Shown piece by piece: positions 14,759 through 21,809 of a stretch of DNA of 46,727 nucleotides. The DNA lies in assembly GCA_017405845.1 (NCBI GenBank), contig JAFQZQ010000032.1, forward strand, positions 1 through 46,727. The letters are read 5' to 3'. This DNA is from Mogibacterium sp. (GTDB lineage Bacteria; Bacillota; Clostridia; Peptostreptococcales; Anaerovoracaceae). Below the pieces are notes generated by a model. That model did no database searches. It was given only the letters and a program-made list of their open reading frames with translations, and had not been told where the DNA came from. The translations under genes and the position numbers were made by a program. Within the stretch, counting starts at the first letter, position 1. The number at the start of each line of letters is the position of its first letter.

Positions 14759-15841
14759 CTAGTAAATCGATCCGCTGTTGACGATAGGCTGTGCATCCTT
14801 GTTGCCGCAGAGCACTACGAGCAGGTTGGACACCATCTGAGCTTTACGCTCCTCGTCGAGATTCACTATATCCTCGTCGTTGAGCTTGTCGATAGCCATC
14901 TTTACCATACTCACCGCTCCGTCGACTATCTTGGCGCGTGCCGCGATAATAGCCGAAGCCTGCTGTCTCTGCAGCATGGCCGCTGCGATTTCCTCGGCGT
15001 ATGCGATGTGGGTGATGCGGACTTCTTCGATCACGAGACCGGCGAAAGCGACCTTCTCAGCCAGTTCTACTTTCATCTTTTCCGCAATCTCCTGCGAGCT
15101 TCCGCGGAGAGTCTGCTCAGCCTTGGCCGTTGTGTCATCATCAAGACCGTCATCGAATACATCATAAGGGTAGAGCCTTGCCATGTTTCTGATGGTGGAG
15201 TCTGTCTGGATCGACAGGAATTCGGTATAGTTTTCAACATTGAATACTGCCTTGGTAGGATCCTCAACGTGCCACAGTACTACAGCGCCGATGATGATCG
15301 GGTTGCCGAGGGCATCGTTTACTTTCTGCGTGCCGTTATCGAGAGTGGCGCGCTTGAGCGAGACCGTCTTTCTGACTCTGCTTGCACCTGTCTTGCTGCT
15401 CTTTGTACTTCCGCCCTTCATGGCGTTGCTGACTTCTGCCATGTCGGCCGCTGACTGACTTTCATATGCCGGGTTGTTGTATCTCGCGAACGGATTCACG
15501 AAGAAGAACCCCGGCTTTACGATAGTGCCGTAGTACTTGCCGAAAAGGGTAAGTACCAGAGCCTCGTTAGGCCTTACGCTGCGGAGCCCCGCAAACATGA
15601 ATGGGAGCACGATGCTGAGCAATATAGCCAGTATGATCCTGATGCCGCCGCCGTGCCATGCCATTGCTCCGCTTACAAAGAGTACCGGCACCATGAGGCA
15701 CAGGAAGATGAGAATGCAAAGCACCAGGATACCGCTCGGCGGATTGATGATCCTCTGAACTACAGGTTCAGTCCTTGCAATCTGCACATCGATGGCATCC
15801 TCAATTGGAGTTTCAAATTCAACATGCTTATCATCTGACAT
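14759..15841 (-). CDS. SPFH/Band 7 domain membrane protein
   Basis: 360-residue stomatin/prohibitin/flotillin/HflK-type protein, a family forming large oligomeric membrane scaffolds. Two hydrophobic segments near residues 37-57 and 67-85 anchor it. The SPFH core starts near residue 88 (VRPNEALVLTLFGKYYGTIVKPG) and includes PIIIGAVVLWHVEDPTKAVFNV and the oligomerising helical stretch RQQASAIIAARAKIVDGAV. A Ser/Lys-rich insertion near residues 143-155 interrupts the first strand region. SD AAGGAGGAG lies 8 nt before the start. The gene is the first of a two-gene operon with the Arc-like protein. Its promoter abuts a perfect palindrome. The scaffold role is family knowledge; the cargo is unknown. 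Confidence 0.9.
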   Translation of the reverse strand: MSDDKHVEFETPIEDAIDVQIARTEPVVQRIINPPSGILVLCILIFLCLMVPVLFVSGAMAWHGGGIRIILAILLSIVLPFMFAGLRSVRPNEALVLTLFGKYYGTIVKPGFFFVNPFARYNNPAYESQSAADMAEVSNAMKGGSTKSSKTGASRVRKTVSLKRATLDNGTQKVNDALGNPIIIGAVVLWHVEDPTKAVFNVENYTEFLSIQTDSTIRNMARLYPYDVFDDGLDDDTTAKAEQTLRGSSQEIAEKMKVELAEKVAFAGLVIEEVRITHIAYAEEIAAAMLQRQQASAIIAARAKIVDGAVSMVKMAIDKLNDEDIVNLDEERKAQMVSNLLVVLCGNKDAQPIVNSGSIY

Positions 15842-15861
15842 TTCTTTCTCCTCCTTATCCC

Positions 15862-15884
15862 AATGATATCAATTTGATATCATT
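15862..15884. promoter_or_regulatory. perfect 23-bp palindromic operator candidate
   Basis: Half-site AATGATATCAA (15862-15872), one central base, then its exact reverse complement (15874-15884). The palindrome lies directly against the -10 box of the SPFH promoter and covers the predicted RNA start near 15878, a classic repressor position. The Arc-like protein encoded in the same operon is the best candidate ligand. Confidence 0.7.
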
Positions 15885-15913
15885 CTTATATCACTGAACG
15901 GATAATATGTCAA
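15885..15913 (-). promoter_or_regulatory. promoter of the SPFH/Arc-like operon
   Basis: Minus strand: consensus TTGACA (15913-15908), 17-bp spacer, TATAAG (15890-15885). This is one of the strongest promoter matches in the window. Confidence 0.82.
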
Positions 15914-15932
15914 TACTTCGGGCGGCAGGTGC

Positions 15933-15960
15933 TTGCTTCTCAAATAAAATGTATTATAAT
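15933..15960 (+). promoter_or_regulatory. promoter of the metal exporter gene
   Basis: TTGCTT (15933-15938), 16-bp spacer, consensus TATAAT (15955-15960). The predicted RNA start falls at or next to the ATG at 15967, so the message may be leaderless. Confidence 0.6.
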
Positions 15961-15966
15961 GGGCGC

Positions 15967-16839
15967 ATGGCTGTAATAATGGATTCACTTATTGATACGA
16001 TCAAGGACACGGTAACGCTTATACCGTTTCTTTTTATTACATATCTGGTGATGGAGTGGCTCGAGGATAAAACCGAAGACCAGTCTGTCGCCATGCTTTC
16101 GCGTATAAATAAATTCAGCCATCTGCTGGGAGCAGGGATCGGACTCATACCGCAGTGCGGATTCTCGGCCGGCGCCGCGAGTCTGTACTCGGGTGGAGTG
16201 ATTACAGCGGGCACGCTGATTGCCGTGTTTCTCTCCACCTCCGATGAGATGATCCCGATATTTGTCAGCTCATCGGTGGCGCCGGCTTCAATCGGACGTA
16301 TACTTGCGGCCAAGTTCGTCATTGCACTGATTAGCGGGATCGTAGTTGACACTGCCTCGCATGTCATCCGCTACGGCTTCCATGTAGACAAGCACATCCA
16401 CGATCTTTGCGAACGTGATCACTGCGGATGTGAAGAGGAAGAGGGCAGCATTGTTCGCTCGGCCTTTGTACATACGCTTAAGATAACAGGCTTCATCTTT
16501 GTGATATCCCTGGCACTCAGCCTGCTGATGGGATTTGCCGGCAAAGAAACCATAGCATCGCTGCTGACCGGAGCGCCTCTGCTCGGCACCGTTTTTACGG
16601 GAATCATCGGCCTTATACCAAACTGCGCTGCTTCTGTAGTAATAACACAGATGTATCTCGAAGGGCTTCTTACAAGCGGACAGCTGATGGCAGGCCTTCT
16701 GGTAGGAGCGGGAGTAGGATTGCTCGTGCTTTTCAGGACCAACAATCACCCTAAAGAAAACATTGCAATCACAGCCGTGCTGATTGCTCTCGGTATCTGC
16801 TGGGGCGTGATAATTGACATCCTGGGAATTGCATTCTGA
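15967..16839 (+). CDS. putative metal/arsenic exporter, ArsP_2-like permease
   Basis: 290-residue membrane protein resembling the ArsP_2 family of putative ten-helix heavy-metal exporters (also annotated as arsenic efflux or manganese transporter-like). Two homologous halves are visible: LIPQCGFSAGAASLYSGGVI (about 57-76) and LIPNCAASVVITQMYLEGLL (about 219-238), an internal duplication. A central cytoplasmic loop rich in His, Cys and Glu (HVDKHIHDLCERDHCGCEEEE) is a likely metal-binding site. No clear SD precedes ATG 15967, and the promoter places the RNA start there; the in-frame ATG at 15979 is an alternative. It is divergent from the SPFH operon with about 20 bp between the two -35 boxes. 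The substrate metal is not determined. Confidence 0.8.
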   Translation: MAVIMDSLIDTIKDTVTLIPFLFITYLVMEWLEDKTEDQSVAMLSRINKFSHLLGAGIGLIPQCGFSAGAASLYSGGVITAGTLIAVFLSTSDEMIPIFVSSSVAPASIGRILAAKFVIALISGIVVDTASHVIRYGFHVDKHIHDLCERDHCGCEEEEGSIVRSAFVHTLKITGFIFVISLALSLLMGFAGKETIASLLTGAPLLGTVFTGIIGLIPNCAASVVITQMYLEGLLTSGQLMAGLLVGAGVGLLVLFRTNNHPKENIAITAVLIALGICWGVIIDILGIAF

Positions 16840-16882
16840 CAGCTGCAGCTTAGAATTATGTAGAAAAACCTTGTAAACCACA

Positions 16883-16911
16883 TTGATGAAATGCCTCAAG
16901 AGGTCTATAAT
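16883..16911 (+). promoter_or_regulatory. promoter of the 16948 membrane protein gene
   Basis: TTGATG (16883-16888), 17 bp, TATAAT (16906-16911). Predicted start near 16918 leaves a 30-nt leader that carries AGGAAGAGAG. Confidence 0.7.
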
Positions 16912-16947
16912 ATACGGGACTTTGTAAACAGGAAGAGAGATTTAATA

Positions 16948-17598
16948 ATGGCAGATAACGAAATTAAAATGGAAGAAAAAGAACTCAAAGCTTCAACCGA
17001 GGCAAACCGTCAGAAGAAGGCCGAAAGAAGAGAAGCCAAGGCAGCTCGTAAAGAAGCAAACAAAGAAGAGGAAAAGAAGAGCAGACCAAATAACATAATC
17101 CTTGCTCTTATGATTTTCGGAGTACTTATCATCATGTTTGCTGTTGCGGGCGGATATAACTACTTCAACAAGCCGGCAACGATAGAGAAGTACGTAAAAG
17201 ACAACAACATTGATCAGATGTACAGCGATGTTCCGGTAACGGAGCATACCACAATGAAGCTGCGTGCTGATAAGAACACCATCAAGATCTGGCTCAACAT
17301 CGATGAAGATGCTCCTAAAGAAGAGCTGGAACAGTATAAGGGAGAAGACGGCACAAAGACTCTCAAGAATATGGGATCATACTTCCTGACATCAACCAAG
17401 CCTCTGACACGTGCGCTTTCAGGAAAGGTCAAGGTCAAGGCTAAGCAGGGCGATGAGACAGTCAACTACGTTGAGATGTCTTACAGCGAGGCTAAGAAGT
17501 TCGTGAAGGATCTTGAGAAGGAAGCCGAAGAGAACTCTGAGGAAGAACACGATCACGACGAAGAAGCAGAAACAGAAACAGAATCTGACGGCGAGTAG
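16948..17598 (+). CDS. single-pass membrane protein of unknown function
   Basis: I do not recognise a family. The 216-residue product starts at ATG 16948 (AGGAAGAGAG upstream). Residues about 1-49 are a Lys/Glu/Ala-rich charged helix, probably a cytoplasmic coiled coil. One transmembrane segment follows (IILALMIFGVLIIMFAVAGG, about 51-70), then an external domain of about 120 residues with mixed alpha/beta character and a conserved-looking EKYVKDNNIDQMYSDVPV segment. The tail is very acidic (HDHDEEAETETESDGE), which could bind cations or be disordered. The topology resembles small envelope proteins that carry a cytoplasmic basic coil. The gene has its own promoter and terminator, so it is a single-gene unit. 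Confidence 0.75.
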   Translation: MADNEIKMEEKELKASTEANRQKKAERREAKAARKEANKEEEKKSRPNNIILALMIFGVLIIMFAVAGGYNYFNKPATIEKYVKDNNIDQMYSDVPVTEHTTMKLRADKNTIKIWLNIDEDAPKEELEQYKGEDGTKTLKNMGSYFLTSTKPLTRALSGKVKVKAKQGDETVNYVEMSYSEAKKFVKDLEKEAEENSEEEHDHDEEAETETESDGE

Positions 17599-17619
17599 TC
17601 GAAATATCAGAAAATGAAA

Positions 17620-17650
17620 GTGCGCATATCCGCGGATATGCGCACGTTTT
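17620..17650. terminator. bidirectional palindromic terminator
   Basis: A perfect 26-bp palindrome at 17620-17645 (half-site GTGCGCATATCCG) is followed by TTTTT on the plus strand. It lies between the convergent membrane-protein and response-regulator genes and can serve both. Confidence 0.85.
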
Positions 17651-17671
17651 TATTGCTGTAAATTGTGAAGA

Positions 17672-18361
17672 TCAGCGTACTGTGAAGCGATATCCCAGTC
17701 CGCGGACGGTGATGAGGTAACGCGGGTTCGATGGGTCGTCTTCGATCTTCTGTCTCAGCCTGTTGACGTAAACCATGATGGCGTTCTCGTCTATGATGGT
17801 CTCGCCCCAAATAACGCTGTAGATCATGTCTTTTGAGAAGATGTGGTCTACATTGTCTATGAAGAGCTTTATCATGGAATTCTCTTTTGCGGAAAGAGGA
17901 ATCTCCACGCCGTTCTTATAGAACCTGAGTGTAGACGTATTGTATGTGAACGGACCGGCTTCGATGATATTGGCCGTGCTCTGAGGAGAGCGTTCGCGGC
18001 TTCTTCTGATGAGTGCCTTTGCCTTCGCTACAAGTGTTACAGGGTTGAACGGCTTTATGATATAGTCGTCTGCACCTATTTCGAGCCCGTAAAGGGCGTC
18101 CTGATCTTCCTTGCGCCCGCTTACTACCATGACCGGGGTTGTCAGACCCTTTGATCTGATGCGCTGTATAACTTCAAACCCGTTTATCCCGCGCATGTTT
18201 ATATCGAGCAGGATAAGATCATACTTATTGACCTCGAGCAGCTCAAGCGCAGCCTCGCCGCTGATGGCCAGGTCGTTCTCGATCCCGTTGCTCTTGAGAG
18301 CTTTATGGAGCATGGTCAGGATCGCTTTATCGTCATCCACAACCAGTACTTTGTCTGCCAT
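17672..18361 (-). CDS. OmpR/PhoB-family response regulator
   Basis: 229-residue two-component response regulator. The receiver domain (about 3-115) has the acidic pocket VVDDD near residues 8-11, phospho-acceptor D53 in LILLDINMRG, and the KPF motif with its lysine near residue 104. The C-terminal winged helix (about 130-229) carries the VYVNRLRQKIEDD recognition helix and the RYLITVRGLGYRF end. The start is ATG 18361 with AGGAGG 6 nt upstream. The gene is divergent from the histidine kinase at 18504 and the two are the likely partner pair. Target genes are unknown. Confidence 0.93.
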   Translation of the reverse strand: MADKVLVVDDDKAILTMLHKALKSNGIENDLAISGEAALELLEVNKYDLILLDINMRGINGFEVIQRIRSKGLTTPVMVVSGRKEDQDALYGLEIGADDYIIKPFNPVTLVAKAKALIRRSRERSPQSTANIIEAGPFTYNTSTLRFYKNGVEIPLSAKENSMIKLFIDNVDHIFSKDMIYSVIWGETIIDENAIMVYVNRLRQKIEDDPSNPRYLITVRGLGYRFTVR

Positions 18362-18503
18362 TTGAGCCTCCTATCATTGTTTATTAATTTTAACCCCATA
18401 CCTAGTGTAATATTAACACACTTGCCACAGAATATGTACTTTTTTGTTTCTCTTCGTGGTAAAATATAGCAGCAGTACGCAGATTGCAACGGAGGTAACG
18501 TAT

Positions 18504-20342
18504 TTGAAAAAGAGAACTGCCGGAAGAGCATTATTCATAATAGCTCTCGTGATAGCGGTTTTGTGCATAGCGGTGGGCATCAACGGCGTGTGGAGGTCTT
18601 TCGAGAGGTTTGATAACAGTATCCTCACTGAGAAAGATACTCAGCTGTATAGTTTGATGCGCTCCGGAGATATCAACCTCGAAAACTCCATTAATGCGAT
18701 ACAGCGTGAAGCTGAGATCTTTCTGAAACGCGAAAGGCTCAAATCGGAGATAGCAAACTGGAGGGAAAGCGGAAACAGCGAAAGGCTCAAGGACTACATA
18801 AGCAACAATACTCTCATATCAAACCCGATTTACGCCGATCTTGTGATGAACCATAAGGACAAGACTGTCTGTACTGCATCTGGAACGGATTCATATACTC
18901 AGGTTACGGGAAGCGACGCCAATGATATGTCTCTCTGGAAAGACGAAGACAACAATTACTATCTGGCGTGGCATCATGAGGCGAGCGGAAACATCACCTA
19001 TGATGTGATCATTGATCTTATGAGACTCTACAGCCTGGCAATAGGAAACAGTAATGAGCGTGAGATAATGCTGCTCGATACAGACTCGCTGATCGCAATA
19101 ACATCCGGGCCGGACGGACCGGTAATAATGGAAACTGATGCAGAGGCCGGAGACAGGGTCTCAAGTTTCAGAGACTTTATGATGAGCTGTCAGAAGGAGG
19201 GCATTGCCGACGGTATATCTCTGGATACCACGACCGATGAAGGTGACACTTACACTGCCAGAATGGTAGCTCTCCCGAGTGAAAACACCGTCAACGGCGA
19301 ATTTGCCATGGGTATTCTTGCAAACTATGAGGATGCGGTCGCTCCTTCGAGAAAGGCGGCAGAAGAGATTCTCCTGTATGGCGGACTCGGAGTAGTAGGT
19401 GTTACGGGACTTTTGCTCCTGCTCCTGTTTATGAGGCGAGAGAATGCTGCCAGCTCTGCCGAACTTCGTGTCCTCAAGAAGAAGAATGAGGCGATGGAGG
19501 AAATAAACCAGAAGATGCAGGCGCTGGCACACCACCAGAGACTCGAAACTATCGGTACAATGACTGCCAGCATCGCTCACGACTTCAACAACCTGCTGAC
19601 GCCTATCATGGGCTACAGCATCATGACCATGGAGATGCTGCCGGCAGACGCGACCGATCTGCAGGAAAATCTGATGGAAATCTACGATGCTTCGGTTAAG
19701 GCCAAAGATATCGTTACAAGGCTGGCTGAACTGACAAAGAAGGGCAAAGAGGAGAACTTCTCGGAAATCGAGGTTGACGAGGTGATCCAGAGTGCTCTCA
19801 AGGTGACCCTGCCTGCCAAGCCTAAAGAGGTGGATATAAAGGTAAACTTCAACGCCGAAGGCGAAAAGATAAAGGCTGACCGCACCCAGATATCGCAGTT
19901 GGTAATGAACATAGTGCTGAATGCCTATGACGCCATGAGAGAAGAAGGCGGTACGCTTCTGGTATCTACCAGGATATCAGGAGAAGAGGTGGTGCTGAGA
20001 TTCAAGGATGACGGATGCGGCATGGATACCGAGACTATGTCGAGGATCTTTGACCCGTTCTACACTACTAAGGAGTCCGGAAAGGGAACAGGTCTCGGAC
20101 TTGCCATAGTGGCACAGATCATTGAGACCCACGGCGGAAAGATATACGTTGATTCAGAGCCGGGTGTGGGTACTGAATTCAGGATATATATACCGCTTGC
20201 CGGAGCCGAGATGGAGAGCCTCGCATGGGGCCCTGGAGGCGAAGGAAAGTTCGATACGAAGCGCTACAGCGTCAATCTCATCCGCAAGGAGCTGGCAAGA
20301 ATACAGGCTGAGAAAGAAGAAGAGGACGCAATACAAAATTAA
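18504..20342 (+). CDS. sensor histidine kinase with extracytoplasmic domain
   Basis: 612-residue membrane kinase. The start is TTG 18504, preceded by GGAGGT with 7-nt spacing; an in-frame upstream ATG at 18444 lacks an SD. The first membrane helix (about 9-27) and the second (about 290-311) bracket an external domain of about 260 residues, Cache/PAS-like in size, which probably binds the signal. A coiled coil then leads to the dimerisation domain with the phospho-acceptor H359 in SIAHDFNNLLTP, and a HATPase_c domain with N box (MNIVLNAYDAM), G1 (DDGCGMD) and G2 (GTGLGLAI). The AHDFNNLL H-box is the NtrB/HisKA_4-like type. It probably acts with the divergent OmpR-type regulator. Confidence 0.92.
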   Translation: MKKRTAGRALFIIALVIAVLCIAVGINGVWRSFERFDNSILTEKDTQLYSLMRSGDINLENSINAIQREAEIFLKRERLKSEIANWRESGNSERLKDYISNNTLISNPIYADLVMNHKDKTVCTASGTDSYTQVTGSDANDMSLWKDEDNNYYLAWHHEASGNITYDVIIDLMRLYSLAIGNSNEREIMLLDTDSLIAITSGPDGPVIMETDAEAGDRVSSFRDFMMSCQKEGIADGISLDTTTDEGDTYTARMVALPSENTVNGEFAMGILANYEDAVAPSRKAAEEILLYGGLGVVGVTGLLLLLLFMRRENAASSAELRVLKKKNEAMEEINQKMQALAHHQRLETIGTMTASIAHDFNNLLTPIMGYSIMTMEMLPADATDLQENLMEIYDASVKAKDIVTRLAELTKKGKEENFSEIEVDEVIQSALKVTLPAKPKEVDIKVNFNAEGEKIKADRTQISQLVMNIVLNAYDAMREEGGTLLVSTRISGEEVVLRFKDDGCGMDTETMSRIFDPFYTTKESGKGTGLGLAIVAQIIETHGGKIYVDSEPGVGTEFRIYIPLAGAEMESLAWGPGGEGKFDTKRYSVNLIRKELARIQAEKEEEDAIQN

Positions 20343-20372
20343 GGTTAATAATAGGCCCGATAGGGTAGAGAG

Positions 20373-20404
20373 ATCCGCATTATTGTGATACAATATATGC
20401 GGAT
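20373..20404 (+). terminator. stem-loop downstream of the histidine kinase gene
   Basis: ATCCGCA (20373-20379) pairs with TGCGGAT (20398-20404), followed by TTTT. A short stem with an 18-nt loop, so a modest terminator. Confidence 0.55.
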
Positions 20405-20415
20405 TTTTAGCGACG

Positions 20416-20451
20416 TTTTAGACGCACTTCAGTCTTGCGTTGCGCCTAAAA
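20416..20451 (+). repeat. inverted repeat in the ackA leader
   Basis: TTTTAGACGCA (20416-20426) and TGCGCCTAAAA (20441-20451) pair with one mismatch, ending about 25 bp before the ackA start. It may be an operator, a leader hairpin or part of a terminator; nothing decides this. Confidence 0.4.
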
Positions 20452-20476
20452 ATTAAAAATGAAAGGAAATCAAAAC

Positions 20477-21673
20477 ATGATAATTCTGGTAGTCAACACA
20501 GGAAGCTCTTCCCTGAAGTATCAGCTGATCAACATGGACAACGAGGCAGTTCTTGCGAAGGGCCTCTGCGAGAGAATCGGCGAAGACGGTCACATGAATT
20601 ACAAGACAGATGCGGGTACCGTATTTGACAAGGACATCGCACTGCCTGATCACGGTGTTGCAATGCAGCTCGTAATCGATGCACTGACCGACAAGGAATA
20701 CGGCGTTATCGCAGACATGAGCGAGATCGGCGCTGTAGGCCACAGAATCGTACAGGGCGGATACATCTTCGATAAGTCGGAGATCATCACTGATGAGGTA
20801 GAGGCAGGAATCGAAGAACTCTGCACGCTCGGACCTCTCCACAACCCACCTGCACTCGTAGGAATCAGAGCCTGCAAGAAGGTTCTGCCAAACACACCGG
20901 GCGTTGTAGTATTCGATACTACATTCCACAGAACTATGCCTGATGAGTGCAAATACTATGCTATCCCTTGGGTATATGCTGAGAAGTATCATGTTCAGAG
21001 ATACGGAGCTCACGGCACAAGCCACCGCTATGTTGCAAACAGATGCGCAGAGCTCATGGGCAAAGACCTCAAGGACATCAACGTTATCACTTGCCACCTC
21101 GGCAACGGTTCTTCCATCACAGCTGTTAAGGATGGAAAGTGCTACGACACATCGATGGGCCTCACGCCGCTCGAAGGTCTCGTAATGGGAACACGCTGCG
21201 GATCGATCGACCCTACAGTCGTAAGCTTCATCTATGAGCAGACCGGTATGCCTGTTAAGGAAATCACCGACATGATGACAAAGAAGTCCGGACTCCTCGC
21301 TATTTCCGAGATCTCCGGAGACTGCAGAGACATCACAAAGGCTGAGGCTGAGGGCAACCACAAGGCTCACGTTGCAAGAGAGATGCTTCTCAGATCCGTT
21401 AAGCGCTTCATCGGTGCTTATGCTGCAGAGCTCGGTCATGTAGACGCTATGGTATTCACAGCAGGTATCGGTGAGAACGATATCGAGCTGAGAGAGAAAG
21501 TATGCGACAACCTCGGATTCATGGATCTCTACATCGACAAGGAAAAGAACGACTGCAGAGGCAAGGAAGTTGAGATCACAGGCGAAGGTTCGAAGGTCAG
21601 AGTATTCGTTATTCCGACCAACGAAGAGCTGATGATTGCAAAGGATACACAGGCTCTTGTAGAGGCTATGTAA
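20477..21673 (+). CDS. ackA: acetate kinase
   Basis: Converts acetyl phosphate and ADP to acetate and ATP, the substrate-level phosphorylation step of acetate fermentation. 398 residues, the usual length. The N-terminal VVNTGSSSLKYQL is the first acetokinase signature; the second is near VGHRIVQGG, the phosphate loop is THLGNGSS-like (TCHLGNGSSI), and the catalytic Arg is in DTTFHRTMP. The C-terminal ATPase motif is FTAGIGEN. The start is ATG 20477 after GAAAGGA. No phosphotransacetylase gene is adjacent, so acetyl phosphate must come from elsewhere. The gene precedes PFOR by 136 bp, placing pyruvate-to-acetate steps together. Codon use is strongly biased, as expected for high expression. Confidence 0.97.
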   Translation: MIILVVNTGSSSLKYQLINMDNEAVLAKGLCERIGEDGHMNYKTDAGTVFDKDIALPDHGVAMQLVIDALTDKEYGVIADMSEIGAVGHRIVQGGYIFDKSEIITDEVEAGIEELCTLGPLHNPPALVGIRACKKVLPNTPGVVVFDTTFHRTMPDECKYYAIPWVYAEKYHVQRYGAHGTSHRYVANRCAELMGKDLKDINVITCHLGNGSSITAVKDGKCYDTSMGLTPLEGLVMGTRCGSIDPTVVSFIYEQTGMPVKEITDMMTKKSGLLAISEISGDCRDITKAEAEGNHKAHVAREMLLRSVKRFIGAYAAELGHVDAMVFTAGIGENDIELREKVCDNLGFMDLYIDKEKNDCRGKEVEITGEGSKVRVFVIPTNEELMIAKDTQALVEAM

Positions 21674-21809
21674 AGTTCTCCGATGTAATAAAAGGGGCAT
21701 TGGGGCAAAACTACCAACGGAAATAATTATTTCACCATATTATTTCAAAAAAGTGCTTTTTTACTAACTATCACTCAATTTCAAAATCTTTATTAAGGGA
21801 GATGAAAGA

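Noticed and set aside
14474..15454. 326-residue plus-strand frame opposite the SPFH gene
   Set aside because: The minus-strand SPFH and Arc-like genes explain the sequence with good start signals; the plus frame crosses both and resembles nothing.
20453..21700. 415-residue open frame antisense to ackA
   Set aside because: Produced by codon bias of ackA; no SD, no recognisable protein, Cys/Ser/Leu-rich composition typical of a shadow frame.
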